Source: Sepiola atlantica (taxonomy: Eukaryota > Mollusca > Cephalopoda > Sepiida > Sepiolidae). From it: a stretch of DNA of 64,000 nucleotides. A model generated the notes under the pieces. It was not told where the DNA came from, did no database searches, and worked only from the letters and a program-made list of their open reading frames with translations. Numbering within the stretch: position 1 is the stretch's first letter; each line of letters starts with the position of its first letter. Both the position numbers and the translations under genes were made by a program. The DNA lies in NCBI GenBank assembly GCA_963556195.1, contig OY744529.1, forward strand, positions 58,158,080 to 58,222,079. The letters are read 5' to 3'. This document shows positions 58,518 to 59,627 of this stretch, piece after piece.

Positions 58518-59353
58518 GGTTTCATTGGCCGAAATGTTGTGAAAATAACACCCAAGATCAGAATAATACAGGTATGTCAGAGTTTATGAATTTTCAAATA
58601 AAATCAAAGTAGAATAAATAATGATAATGGGTCACAGGTACGTCTAGTATTATTTTAAGAACTATTTTCACTCGATACATGGACATGCTCTGGCAACTTA
58701 TTGTTCTAATAATTAATTATTCTGTGGGCAAAAATCTTTTTAAAAAGTTGATAAACACTATTACCAACATAAATTATTTTAAAGAAATACAGTAAGCAAA
58801 TTAGTCAAAAACCTACTCATTTGTGACCTATTTGTGTACAAAAAATTTTATATTCAAAATAAGTTTTAAGACATTTAATTTACCGTAAATAATGGCGATC
58901 AACTATTACAGGAAGTAAGTACATAACCGAATTATTTTACTCAGTCGCTATATACAGTAAATTAAATTGCTTAAAACTTATTTTAAGTATTAAATATCTA
59001 TTTAACACAAATAGGTCACAAATTTGTAGGTAAACCAAAATAAATTGTTTTTGACTAATTTGCCAATTATATTTCTTTTAAAATAATTATGTTGGAAATA
59101 GTAATGATTACCAGAAAATCTGACAGTTCAATCTTTTTCAAGTATAAAATTTGTGAAAACATTTCTTTTAAATAAAGAAATTAAAACAAATACAAAACTA
59201 AACGAGATCAACCACATGAACTTGTATAAACAAATGTTCATTGCACTTACCTTTTAATTTATATTCTGTTTCAATTACCCAAACTTCATTTTTATTTGAT
59301 TTTAAACTTGCACATTGCAATTGTTGAGAGTTTTTATTTTTAAAACTTGTTAT
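654..59353 (-). CDS. LRP1: LRP1 ortholog, partial gene, 28 exons (LDL receptor-related protein 1)
   Basis: Giant endocytic and signalling receptor of the LDL-receptor family: type I membrane protein whose LDLa repeats bind ligands and whose YWTD propellers help release them in endosomes. The exons, read from high to low coordinate, give partial propeller 1, EGF, propeller 2, EGF, eight LDLa repeats, two EGFs, propeller 3, EGF and the start of propeller 4. That order, with exactly eight LDLa repeats between propellers 2 and 3, is the LRP1/LRP1B layout and not that of LRP2, LRP4 or LRP5/6. Segment resemblances such as YGLTVFEN-like, HELRRM-like and [12 protein letters not shown] stretches also match LRP1. 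All 27 internal junctions keep phase with GT/AG ends. Both gene ends are outside the window, so signal peptide, transmembrane helix and cytoplasmic motifs cannot be checked. LRP1 versus LRP1B is a vertebrate split and does not apply to a mollusc. Confidence 0.93.
1310..2012. repeat. Dispersed repeat R1, copy 1, with internal (AAT)n
   Basis: Closely resembles 57360-58655 in the same orientation: shared stretches include TGTTTGTTTCC near the left end, a block with GTGAGCA and AGAGAAAG, an (AAT)n tract (here 1703-1739), and a right block with GAATTTTCAAAT and ATCAAAGTAGAA. No coding potential seen. Family unknown. Confidence 0.6.
2180..2407 (-). CDS. LRP1: LRP1 exon aa: propeller 4, first blade
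   Basis: Encodes [36 protein letters not shown] and QQIYWADKV. The YNxMPxxTVPHV stretch parallels LRP1 propeller 4. Phase 1 at both ends; donor GTCAGT. Confidence 0.94.
3000..3113 (+). repeat. Interstitial telomere-motif minisatellite
   Basis: Four units of about 25-31 bases, each with two or more TTAGGG hexamers followed by TTTGATAATAGAG. TTAGGG is the ancestral animal telomere repeat. Here it is interrupted by a fixed spacer and lies inside an intron, so it is not a chromosome end. Confidence 0.85.
3525..3616 (+). repeat. (AAT)n microsatellite
   Basis: About 29 uninterrupted AAT units in the intron between the propeller 4 and EGF exons. Confidence 0.95.
3830..5097. other. Intron, no element identified
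   Basis: Slightly higher G+C than surroundings, especially 3850-4090. It may hold decayed repeats, but I cannot assign a family and see no exon. Confidence 0.4.
5098..5223 (-). CDS. LRP1: LRP1 exon z: EGF-like module
   Basis: Encodes [29 protein letters not shown] and a final TC: a complete EGF between propellers 3 and 4. Phase 1 at both ends; donor GTAAGA. Confidence 0.94.
5390..5975 (+). pseudogene. LINE reverse-transcriptase C-terminal tail, ends in GAT-type microsatellite
   Basis: With frame changes, the plus strand reads the tail of a LINE polymerase: a MIRW-type MIRWV stretch, then [15 protein letters not shown] and an [14 protein letters not shown] end followed by ATGATGATGATGACGACGAC. 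The same tail occurs on the minus strand at 20277-20650 and 59628-60065. The coding sequence is broken by stops and indels. RTE-like affinity is a guess from the tail motif and microsatellite end. Confidence 0.65.
5985..7557 (-). pseudogene. LINE 3' fragment (Jockey/CR1-like RT end) with expanded satellite
   Basis: On the minus strand 7557-7308 encodes a degraded RT connection region: [30 protein letters not shown] and [12 protein letters not shown]. The plus-strand LINE at 45.5-45.9 kb has the same block ([28 protein letters not shown]). Downstream the ORF end is interrupted by a 23-bp array at 6104-7163, then the 3' flank continues to about 5985. Truncated at its 5' end. Confidence 0.75.
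6104..7163 (+). repeat. 23-bp minisatellite, about 46 copies
   Basis: Unit TGTTTATTCACATTATATTTAAA with a few recurrent variants (CGTTT for TGTTT, AAATTT for TATATT). It lies inside the 3' end of the minus-strand LINE. A single homologous unit occurs at the same position in other copies of that LINE near 30330, 30535 and 45870, so the array arose by local amplification. Confidence 0.93.
7610..7773 (+). repeat. 5' LTR of copy A
   Basis: Has a TATAAATA box at 7689-7696, a predicted transcript start 29 bases downstream near 7718, and AATAAA at 7730-7735. Starts TG and ends CA. The 18 bases at 7718-7735 are the reverse complement of 7775-7792 just after the LTR. Confidence 0.92.
7775..7792 (+). 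promoter_or_regulatory. Predicted self-complementary primer binding site, copy A
   Basis: One base after the 5' LTR, where a tRNA primer binding site normally starts with TGG, lies an 18-base sequence starting TTTATTCAG. It is perfectly complementary to LTR bases 7718-7735, the predicted 5' end of the element's own RNA. In this deleted copy the last eight bases could come from either side of the deletion junction. Compare copy B at 46499-46515. Confidence 0.7.
7819..9039 (+). CDS. Ty3-type retrotransposon integrase
   Basis: Intact 406-codon ORF. It would catalyse insertion of retrotransposon DNA. Residues 34 and 37 are the CxxC of the N-terminal HHCC zinc module (SCTIC). The core has D55 (NIDFKG), D113 (HSDRG) and E149 (QCER), with 35 residues between the last two, the D,D35E pattern of integrases. 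The C-terminal part has [10 protein letters not shown] and [10 protein letters not shown], then a low-complexity Ser/Pro/Arg tail. The two His codons of HHCC (HNELCH, 7786 and 7801) lie in frame upstream of the first ATG, so initiation at 7819 would lose them; the frame stays open upstream. No nucleocapsid, protease or polymerase is left to make particles, so any mobility must be in trans. Confidence 0.92.
   Translation: MTHVVRIRNLPYSSDDVKKMIKSCTICAEHKPQFFRPKTGTLIKATQPFERINIDFKGPLPSNNGNRYILTVIDEYSRFPFAFPCPDMSAKSVIRCLCSLFAIFGVPAYIHSDRGASFMSEQLKQFLHERGVATSRTTPYHPQGNAQCERYNGIIWKSIQLAVTNRKCPITHWEDLLPESLYAIRTLLCTATNATPHERFLPFQRRSSAGTSLPSWLLKPGTVLLRRFVRHSKNDPLTNHVELIEANPHYELIRHSNGKESTVSLRDLAPAGDIPTLNITPGETPTSQDPSTLAEGQAAPYDSSTDSVQPSDMESITSVESQGAQNEPEVNDHPLAPKRAHPRTDSEPLFLESQPLAPRRRRIFTHSGRRVKIDPCISSDSETQSPDSTPDTRLPRRSNRTSKKPG
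9085..9248 (+). repeat. 3' LTR of copy A
   Basis: Nearly identical to 7610-7773, with substitutions including the terminal CA to TA. It carries the same TATAAATA box and AATAAA signal. Confidence 0.92.
9880..9976 (-). CDS. LRP1: LRP1 exon y: end of propeller 3
   Basis: Short exon encoding [14 protein letters not shown] and [15 protein letters not shown]. The QPFD-x-x-V-x-HPxRQP motif ends LRP1 propeller 3. Phase 0 in, phase 1 out. Too short for simple ORF calling; found by splice sites and phase. Confidence 0.92.
10125..11150 (+). pseudogene. LINE reverse-transcriptase fragment
   Basis: Encodes [20 protein letters not shown] and, 20 residues on, [10 protein letters not shown], the FADD catalytic box of a LINE RT. 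A frameshift at about 10400 leads to [20 protein letters not shown] in a later frame, then broken thumb-region sequence. It lacks endonuclease and is 5'-truncated. Different family from the one at 43-46 kb. Confidence 0.8.
11700..12200. repeat. Dispersed repeat bounded by (AT)n tracts
   Basis: (AT)n at 11711-11739 and 12172-12194 bracket a block with GGCAGTTGTCTGTGTGTATG and a locally G+C-richer middle. The two short overlapping ORFs inside show no recognisable domain. Probably a non-autonomous element; related ends may occur near 51840-51880. Confidence 0.45.
12860..13205. mobile_element. Fold-back element with (AT)n arms
   Basis: Inverted arms: 12953-12999 pairs with 13073-13119 (shared CTCGTTTGATTTTTATTTC on the right arm), and outer (AT)n tracts at 12892-12941 and 13160-13195 with ACATTTATAT beyond. 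No ORF of its own. Probably a MITE. Confidence 0.6.
13326..13473 (-). CDS. LRP1: LRP1 exon x: propeller 3
   Basis: Encodes [20 protein letters not shown], a near-canonical blade, after [11 protein letters not shown]. Phase 2 in, phase 0 out. A fold-back repeat with (AT)n arms lies about 120 bases downstream in the intron. Confidence 0.94.
13747..13930. repeat. (AT)n plus 55-base imperfect palindrome
   Basis: (AT)n at 13747-13805, then arms 13809-13863 and 13871-13925 that pair around ATCTATTATGACATCAC and its complement. Could form a stable hairpin in the pre-mRNA. Confidence 0.65.
14470..14915. repeat. Dispersed purine-rich repeat R2, copy 1
   Basis: Matches 55885-56580 in the same orientation. 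Shared blocks include GTTTCAACTAAGAAAGTC, CACTGAGTGCACATGT and GACAGGAAGTCATTCTTT, ending in GAAAGA-rich sequence. It contains a run of 12 G. ORFs in it are low-complexity readings. Confidence 0.75.
15038..15205 (-). CDS. LRP1: LRP1 exon w: propeller 3
   Basis: Encodes [24 protein letters not shown] and [20 protein letters not shown]. Phase 2 at both ends. Confidence 0.95.
15206..15849. other. LRP1 intron, nothing recognised
   Basis: A+T-rich intron between two propeller 3 exons; no repeat or element seen. Confidence 0.5.
15850..16054 (-). CDS. LRP1: LRP1 exon v: propeller 3
   Basis: Encodes [37 protein letters not shown] and [14 protein letters not shown] in place of YWTD is shared with LRP1 at this blade. 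Phase 1 in, phase 2 out; donor GTAATC departs from consensus at +5 and +6. Confidence 0.95.
16250..16468. repeat. Tandem duplication of about 110 bp
   Basis: Two adjacent copies sharing TTCTTCTGGTTATT, GGAGTCAAGTTATAA and CTACATTCTTATTTAACAGT. Confidence 0.8.
16640..16834 (-). CDS. LRP1: LRP1 exon u: propeller 3, first blade
   Basis: Encodes [31 protein letters not shown] and [16 protein letters not shown]. This is the strongest single resemblance to LRP1 propeller 3. Phase 1 at both ends. Confidence 0.95.
16835..17661. other. LRP1 intron, low-complexity only
   Basis: Contains a purine-rich stretch (16920-17100) and a TG-rich stretch (17340-17450). No exon or element identified. Confidence 0.45.
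17662..17790 (-). CDS. LRP1: LRP1 exon t: EGF-like module
   Basis: Encodes [30 protein letters not shown] and a final AC. The IDVCE opening and the D-x-D-x4-C end suggest an EGF of calcium-binding type. Phase 1 at both ends. Confidence 0.93.
17791..19584. other. LRP1 intron, no element identified
   Basis: Mostly A+T-rich. 18330-18650 is less A+T-rich and may be an old repeat, but I find no ends, ORF or second copy in the window. Confidence 0.4.
19585..19701 (-). CDS. LRP1: LRP1 exon s: EGF-like module
   Basis: Encodes [20 protein letters not shown], then CLCPPNKKL and a final TC: six cysteines, the first of two EGFs after the LDLa cluster. Phase 1 at both ends; donor GTCAGT. Confidence 0.93.
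20277..20650 (-). pseudogene. LINE 3' tail ending in (GTC)n(ATC)n
   Basis: Minus-strand copy of the tail family seen at 5390-5975 and 59628-60065: plus-strand landmarks CTAACCTATTTCTGGCCAGG and TTTTCCTTGGTCTGCCC recur as near-copies at 59670-59750. The element's 3' end is the trinucleotide array at 20277-20353. Confidence 0.65.
20930..21435 (+). pseudogene. LINE RT C-terminal fragment
   Basis: In shifting frames encodes [34 protein letters not shown] and a [13 protein letters not shown] end: the tail of a LINE polymerase (MLRWLSG, WFGHVQRA and KRPRGRP-type motifs). Several frame changes and stops. Not the family at 20277-20650, but a related tail. Confidence 0.65.
21612..22400. repeat. Dispersed repeat R3, copy 1, with 54-bp tandem block
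   Basis: Five 54-bp units (period confirmed at 21616, 21670, 21724, 21778, 21832) with AAAGTTAGGTATGTGTATA, then a unique body that matches 31190-31790 (for example ATGCAAAG, GAAAATTAAGATA, TTTCAGATTT). Copy 2 has a single unit of the 54-bp block. Confidence 0.8.
22445..22573 (-). CDS. LRP1: LRP1 exon r: LDLa repeat 8
   Basis: Encodes [34 protein letters not shown] and a final FC. The NDTSVC-x-PEKLCD stretch closely matches the last repeat of LRP1 cluster II, which helps fix the identity of the gene. Only 109 bases of intron separate it from repeat 7. Phase 1 at both ends. Confidence 0.94.
22683..22793 (-). CDS. LRP1: LRP1 exon q: LDLa repeat 7
   Basis: Encodes [19 protein letters not shown] and [16 protein letters not shown], canonical. 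Phase 1 at both ends. Confidence 0.94.
22945..23000. repeat. (AT)n microsatellite
   Basis: About 25 AT units preceded by (TATG)n. Another (AT)n tract lies at 23742-23772. Confidence 0.95.
23436..23672. mobile_element. MITE with about 65-bp terminal inverted repeats
   Basis: Left end GCCAGAACAATGCAGAAATA pairs with right end complement GCCAGAACAACGCAGAAATA; the arms continue through TTTAAATAAACATTTA to CTTAGTTTCGACGATAT. Internal 100 bases hold no ORF. No clear target duplication, so superfamily is not assigned. Confidence 0.85.
23775..24115 (+). mobile_element. tRNA-derived SINE
   Basis: Head resembles a tRNA gene with pol III A box (GTGGTGCAATGGTTA) near 23786 and B box (GGTTCAAGTTCC) near 23829, about 43 bases apart. 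The body runs to about 24115 with AGAGGATTGCATCAGGAGTC. Not a functional tRNA: no cloverleaf acceptor pairing seen. Confidence 0.75.
24652..24771 (-). CDS. LRP1: LRP1 exon p: LDLa repeat 6
   Basis: Encodes [20 protein letters not shown] and [16 protein letters not shown], a fully canonical repeat. Phase 1 at both ends. The 71-bp tandem array ends 74 bases before its acceptor. Confidence 0.94.
24846..25910. repeat. 71-bp tandem array, 15 copies
   Basis: Fifteen nearly identical units beginning TTTTACTTGGAAATTTCATA and ending AAAGTAACAAAAA; the only change I noticed is ATGCC for ATACC near 25651. It sits in the intron just upstream, in transcript sense, of LDLa exon p, ending 74 bases from the acceptor. 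Confidence 0.96.
26095..26330. repeat. Degenerate tandem repeat, about 36 bp unit
   Basis: Six or seven diverged units with TACCATTAAAATAAA and AATTGCATAA. Confidence 0.7.
26494..26623 (-). CDS. LRP1: LRP1 exon o: end of LDLa 4 and LDLa repeat 5
   Basis: Begins MNC, completing repeat 4, then encodes [16 protein letters not shown] and [17 protein letters not shown]. The Asp normally just before the fourth cysteine is Asn here, and the Trp before the CDG is Arg, so the calcium site may be weaker than in its neighbours. Phase 0 in, phase 1 out. Confidence 0.91.
26624..27879. other. LRP1 intron, nothing recognised
   Basis: No repeat, element or exon identified between LDLa exons o and n. Confidence 0.45.
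27880..27986 (-). CDS. LRP1: LRP1 exon n: LDLa repeat 4, first part
   Basis: Encodes [18 protein letters not shown] and [13 protein letters not shown]. It stops in phase 0 right after SDE, so the sixth cysteine is supplied by the next exon (MNC). This is the only LDLa repeat in the cluster split by an intron. Phase 1 in, phase 0 out. Confidence 0.92.
28152..28271 (-). CDS. LRP1: LRP1 exon m: LDLa repeat 3, atypical acidic motif
   Basis: Encodes [32 protein letters not shown] and a final DDNC. Six cysteines are present. The structural D-x-S of the consensus is replaced by G-G-E, while the four acidic calcium ligands are still present by alignment to the family pattern. Phase 1 at both ends. 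Confidence 0.91.
28272..28950. other. LRP1 intron, nothing recognised
   Basis: The open frame at 28731-28934 on the plus strand has no recognisable domain and is not supported. Confidence 0.45.
28951..29076 (-). CDS. LRP1: LRP1 exon l: LDLa repeat 2
   Basis: Encodes [32 protein letters not shown] and a final NC. The usual Ser of SDE is Gly, but the calcium-binding Asp and Glu are kept. Phase 1 at both ends. Confidence 0.92.
29305..29772. mobile_element. Dispersed element with CCTCCGCCAAG-type end
   Basis: Begins ACCTCCGCCAAGAAGGTTAT and closes with CCAGGTGGAAGTATGCAGTC, an imperfect inverse of the start. This terminal pattern recurs in interspersed repeats of many marine animals. No ORF of note. 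Confidence 0.5.
29882..30037 (-). CDS. LRP1: LRP1 exon k: LDLa repeat 1 of cluster
   Basis: Encodes [16 protein letters not shown], then [13 protein letters not shown]. The calcium-site acids of the C-D-G-x-x-D-C-x-D-x-S-D-E motif are all present. The tail after SDE is longer than usual (NSTFAKRDC). Phase 1 at both ends. Confidence 0.93.
30205..30640 (-). pseudogene. Two LINE 3'-end fragments
   Basis: 30205-30400 and 30420-30640 each resemble the 3' end of the LINE at 5985-7557, including GGGCTACT, GCAGC-AGATG and a single TTGTTCACATTA-ATTTAAAT unit. They show the unexpanded state of the 23-bp satellite unit. Confidence 0.7.
30790..30965. repeat. Degenerate tandem repeat, about 36 bp unit
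   Basis: Five units with TCTTAGAATTCATACAAATTT. Confidence 0.8.
31190..31790. repeat. Dispersed repeat R3, copy 2
   Basis: Same body and orientation as 21612-22400 but with only one copy of the 54-bp block at its left end. Confidence 0.75.
31861..31980 (-). CDS. LRP1: LRP1 exon j: EGF-like module
   Basis: Complete six-cysteine [21 protein letters not shown], then CACPEGKEL and a final IC. The NNGGCSxLCL core matches the EGF that follows LRP1 propellers. Phase 1 at both ends, so the module is symmetric. Confidence 0.94.
31981..33267. other. LRP1 intron, no element identified
   Basis: No ORF with a recognisable domain. 32190-32900 could be an old repeat but has no partner in the window. Confidence 0.4.
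33268..33463 (-). CDS. LRP1: LRP1 exon i: propeller 2, last blade
   Basis: Encodes [28 protein letters not shown] and ends KKIPPG. It closes propeller 2. Phase 0 in, phase 1 out; donor GTATAA is weaker than the usual GTAAGT of the other exons. Confidence 0.9.
34085..34505 (+). repeat. Inverted-pair repeat R4, arm 1
   Basis: Reverse complement of 41803-42260 over its whole length, with roughly 85-90% identity by eye in the first 200 bases (GGTGATTGGTGATT, TTTCAAAAAGTGACATTCGTTT, GATTTGAAGAATATTTAG). No ORF. Confidence 0.88.
34545..34850 (-). pseudogene. LINE RT C-terminal fragment
   Basis: Encodes [20 protein letters not shown] and [12 protein letters not shown], the FxxRxxxxWNSLP closing motif of many Jockey/CR1-type LINE proteins. 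5'-truncated. Confidence 0.75.
34885..35104 (-). CDS. LRP1: LRP1 exon h: propeller 2
   Basis: Encodes [29 protein letters not shown] and [11 protein letters not shown]. Two blade motifs (YWTD, YWAD) are canonical. Phase 2 in, phase 0 out, the same phase pattern as exon c at the equivalent position in propeller 1. Confidence 0.94.
35105..37841. other. Large LRP1 intron; diverged repeats only
   Basis: 36415-36760 and 36885-37080 share a diverged block (ACAACAGGTGGTGTTC / ATAACAGGCGGTGTTC, then CCAGATTT and AGTACTCT). 35470-35950 starts TGTTAGGGCAACCTAACA and includes AATAAA, but a solo LTR cannot be shown. No exon seen. Confidence 0.4.
37842..38013 (-). CDS. LRP1: LRP1 exon g: propeller 2
   Basis: Encodes [18 protein letters not shown] and [10 protein letters not shown], the standard LAVDW...NLYWTD...VVDP blade rhythm. 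Phase 1 in, phase 2 out. Only 173 bases of intron separate it from exon f. Confidence 0.94.
38187..38432 (-). CDS. LRP1: LRP1 exon f: propeller 2, first blades
   Basis: Opens with [10 protein letters not shown], the usual FLIY entry strand of an LRP propeller, then [19 protein letters not shown] and IGRYHI. Phase 1 at both ends; 246 bases, the longest exon here. Acceptor TTTTCAG, donor GTTAGT. Confidence 0.93.
38930..39215 (-). pseudogene. LINE RT C-terminal fragment
   Basis: The minus strand reads, with indels, a [17 protein letters not shown] stretch, a [23 protein letters not shown] stretch and an HID end: another LINE polymerase C-terminus with the RVVxxWNxLP-type motif degraded. Confidence 0.6.
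39399..41790. repeat. 42-bp satellite, 57 copies
   Basis: Unit begins AGGAATATTATTGAAAATAT and ends ACTAAAATAATCA. 2,392 bases of almost perfect repetition; the last unit has TAGATAAG for TATATAAG. It lies in the 12-kb intron between the EGF exon e and propeller 2. Confidence 0.97.
41803..42260 (-). repeat. Inverted-pair repeat R4, arm 2
   Basis: Reverse complement of 34085-34505. It starts 12 bases after the 42-bp satellite. Confidence 0.88.
42536..42664 (+). repeat. Inverted repeat R5, arm 1
   Basis: Matches the reverse complement of 46090-46217: GAGAACTAAATATATTTGAA, TTGCATGC and TTGACTGATCACTGCATTGA are shared, with small indels between. The arms bracket the decayed LINE. Confidence 0.85.
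42720..46005 (+). pseudogene. Decayed LINE with endonuclease and reverse transcriptase remains
   Basis: Plus strand reads, in broken frames: an [15 protein letters not shown] start of an APE endonuclease near 43395; [12 protein letters not shown] near 43715; [20 protein letters not shown] from 43753; then RT pieces [12 protein letters not shown] (45010), [11 protein letters not shown] (45160), and [20 protein letters not shown] with VQKRVSNL to about 45710. The 3' end is ...GTGAATAAAAGTTAAAAAAA near 46000. The family is the same as the fragment at 5985-7557. The 5' boundary is uncertain. Many stops and a frameshift at about 45610 make it inactive. Confidence 0.8.
46090..46217 (-). repeat. Inverted repeat R5, arm 2
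   Basis: Reverse-complement partner of 42536-42664, lying between the LINE 3' end and the LTR element. Confidence 0.85.
46342..46497 (+). repeat. 5' LTR of copy B
   Basis: TATAAATA at 46420-46427; predicted transcript start near 46449, 29 bases on, as in copy A; AATAAA at 46460-46465. Confidence 0.9.
46499..46515 (+). promoter_or_regulatory. Predicted self-complementary primer binding site, copy B
   Basis: 17 bases beginning TTTATTCAGTATACAG, one base after the LTR, pair with LTR bases 46449-46465 (16 Watson-Crick pairs and one G-U in RNA). This copy has no deletion here, so the pairing is not a junction artefact. Confidence 0.75.
46520..47290 (+). pseudogene. gag remnant of copy B
   Basis: Starts at ATG 46520 (MEKLMRF), five bases after the predicted primer site. 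It reads through a capsid-like region with [11 protein letters not shown] and [14 protein letters not shown] to a stop at 46931. One frame over it continues IRQRLLENK and later carries a zinc knuckle ([15 protein letters not shown], a C-x2-C-x4-H-x4-C motif) near 47186-47231, then a second broken knuckle (CHKCGK). Confidence 0.82.
47380..47548 (+). pseudogene. Aspartic protease remnant of copy B
   Basis: Encodes [19 protein letters not shown]. The usual catalytic D-T/S-G is D-N-G here, so the protease would be inactive even without the flanking stops. Confidence 0.7.
47549..48600 (+). pseudogene. Reverse transcriptase and RNase H remnant of copy B
   Basis: First part (to 48181) has [30 protein letters not shown] and [11 protein letters not shown]. 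After a stop, the frame at 48185 has the polymerase box as YIDN instead of YxDD, and jumps from [10 protein letters not shown] directly to [17 protein letters not shown] of RNase H. Roughly 100 residues of RT thumb and connection are missing. Confidence 0.85.
48620..50020 (+). pseudogene. Integrase remnant of copy B
   Basis: Has [13 protein letters not shown], then SISICAEHK where copy A has CTIC, so one zinc cysteine is lost. The core keeps HSDRGASF and CERHN around a stop at 49252, and [10 protein letters not shown] lies near 49590. The C-terminal tail ends [10 protein letters not shown] as in copy A. Confidence 0.88.
50038..50199 (+). repeat. 3' LTR of copy B
   Basis: Starts TGTAATAAG and ends TTATTACA; preceded by the purine-rich AAAATGAAGGCGAA. 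Diverged from the 5' LTR at about ten positions, older than copy A. Confidence 0.9.
50433..50549 (-). CDS. LRP1: LRP1 exon e: degenerate EGF-like module
   Basis: Sits where LRP1 has the EGF repeat between propellers 1 and 2. The exon encodes 39 residues with only four cysteines: PDCEH, then KCVC, then TKC. The second and third cysteines of a normal six-cysteine EGF are absent, replaced by a stretch with [10 protein letters not shown]. Phase 1 at both ends and no stop, so this is not an obvious decay product. It is separated by about 12 kb of repeats from the next exon. Confidence 0.85.
50550..52299. other. LRP1 intron with low-complexity and dispersed repeat sequence
   Basis: Includes a C10 run near 51376 and a G10 run near 51559, and two similar blocks (51470-51560, 51640-51730) sharing AAATTTCAT, AAGTTTTAAG and TGTCC. 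No exon. Confidence 0.45.
52308..52921 (-). mobile_element. Merlin-type DNA transposon, internally deleted
   Basis: 614-bp element with perfect 8-bp target duplication CAAAAATA (52300-52307 and 52922-52929). Terminal inverted repeats of about 78 bases start GGTTGTTGTTGC / GGTTCTTGTTTC and share GTCTTTTCCTGAGAGAGAG and TTAATTAAGGGGCAGTAACT. Eight- to nine-base duplications are typical of Merlin/IS1016-group elements. It keeps an ORF for the transposase N-terminus but cannot encode the DDE core. Confidence 0.88.
52437..52772 (-). CDS. Truncated Merlin-like transposase, N-terminal zinc-binding part
   Basis: 111-codon ORF opening [14 protein letters not shown]. Residues about 35-80 have [24 protein letters not shown] and [11 protein letters not shown], matching the zinc-ribbon start of ISXO2/Merlin transposases (Cys pairs, WRC, then S-x-R-x-x-S-x-F). 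Homology stops at about residue 82; the last 30 residues are A+T-rich read-through. No catalytic DDE residues. It could bind DNA without cutting it, but expression is not shown. Confidence 0.75.
   Translation of the reverse strand: MDLNLFQFEDILYFTSKIAKQIDFLQAHGLISGEETCSCGHNMRLVPSTVKTDGFLWRCTSGYCASITSIRRNSIFEKSEFRSVISLTTKFKFKQNKFLNFLLLYSFTFIY
52960..54240. repeat. Fold-back repeat R6, copy 1
   Basis: The core 53395-53995 is an imperfect palindrome: AAAACTTGGTGGAAAGAAGA on the left pairs with CAACAAGTTTTTCAAGG-type sequence on the right, and GTATTATTGTAGATTAAC near the left end with the complement at the right end. It contains a G14 run at 53935-53948. Flanking blocks also recur near 62180-62330 in the opposite orientation. 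Confidence 0.65.
54635..54818 (-). CDS. LRP1: LRP1 exon d: propeller 1, last blade
   Basis: Encodes [17 protein letters not shown] and later [14 protein letters not shown]. The VFEN and VYHRQRQP signatures close propeller 1 in LRP1 proteins and lead into the following EGF module. Phase 0 in, phase 1 out with donor GTAAGA. Confidence 0.93.
54985..55255 (+). pseudogene. DUF4817-like helix-turn-helix fragment of a transposase
   Basis: Encodes [32 protein letters not shown] and a RLT box. This is the N-terminal DNA-binding region common to mariner-like and related proteins in arthropods and molluscs (ERxxIVxxYxxT...xRxFRxxFP). Sequence similarity ends after about 65 residues; no catalytic domain follows. 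Confidence 0.6.
55594..55813 (-). CDS. LRP1: LRP1 exon c: propeller 1
   Basis: Encodes about 73 residues of blades: YLFHSDS (YWTD variant), [17 protein letters not shown] and a closing NIVFYGIQ. Phase 2 in, phase 0 out; acceptor TTTCCAG, donor GTGAGT. The YWTD-type motif and LALD spacing of about 43 residues are typical of this propeller family. Confidence 0.93.
55885..56580. repeat. Dispersed purine-rich repeat R2, copy 2
   Basis: Same orientation as 14470-14915. Its right part (56330-56560) repeats the GAGGGGAAAGGAAGGC and GAAAGA block a second time. Confidence 0.75.
56856..57051. repeat. 28-bp array that duplicates an LRP1 5' splice site
   Basis: Seven units, period 28 (unit starts 56856, 56884, 56912, 56940, 56968, 56996, 57024), each with TAATACTAAC or TAATACTTAC then TCTTTAG or CCTTTAG. 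On the minus strand each unit reads CTAAAG-R-GTTAGT or GTAAGT. The unit at 57024 contains the authentic exon b end and donor; the other six lie in the intron. Confidence 0.93.
57041..57206 (-). CDS. LRP1: LRP1 exon b: propeller 1
   Basis: Encodes a blade pair beginning [16 protein letters not shown] and ending SLAIDPTKG, with the two cysteines (LCTEDGKRC) seen in this part of LRP1 propeller 1. Phase 1 in, phase 2 out. The donor is GTTAGT, and this exon end with its donor is the first unit of a 28-bp tandem array that runs into the intron (see the array at 56856-57051). Confidence 0.92.
57252..57348. repeat. 19-bp tandem repeat, 5 copies
   Basis: Unit TGTGTATGTATATCTATTA, the last copy with one change. 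Confidence 0.95.
57360..58655. repeat. Dispersed repeat R1, copy 2, interrupted
   Basis: Left block 57360-57790 and right block 58550-58655 match 1310-2012. Between them, 57800-58440 is extra sequence (about 640 bases, not in copy 1) ending in ATGATGATGATG and (AAT)n, apparently an insertion next to the microsatellite. Its ORF at 57922-58206 has no domain I recognise. Confidence 0.6.
58745..59130. mobile_element. Fold-back element (MITE-like)
   Basis: Arms of about 170 bases: CCAACATAAATTATTTTAAA and GCAAATTAGTCAAAAAC on the left recur as complements on the right, as do TTTGTGACCTATTTGTGT and AAACTTATTTTAAG near the centre. Lies 120 bases downstream of LRP1 exon a. Confidence 0.8.
59251..59353 (-). 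CDS. LRP1: LRP1 exon a: propeller 1, early blade
   Basis: Most upstream exon visible; starts in phase 0 after CAG and ends in phase 1 before GTAAGT. It encodes about 34 residues including QLQCASLKS and [13 protein letters not shown], aligning with the LRP1 propeller-1 stretch with a cysteine before the first blade pair. The preceding propeller start and N-terminal modules were not found between 59354 and 64000 and should lie further upstream. Confidence 0.82.
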
Positions 59354-59627
59354 CTGAAATATAGAAAAAAATTAAAGGTATTTACATCCTGTACAAAACG
59401 CCTAAACACATTAGCTTTCTTTTGGCTTTGAGGCTAAAGTTATTTTTTCAATGTTAACATCAACTCTAACAGGTGAACTAATACAAATTGCAGCTAATTT
59501 AATAGAAATAAAATTTTTCGAAAATATCAAATATTTTTTATTAAATAGTTAAGCATTTGGCAGACATAATATCTCTTAATTAACATAATATATCTATAAA
59601 AGAATTGATATTGCCAAAAAAGGTATA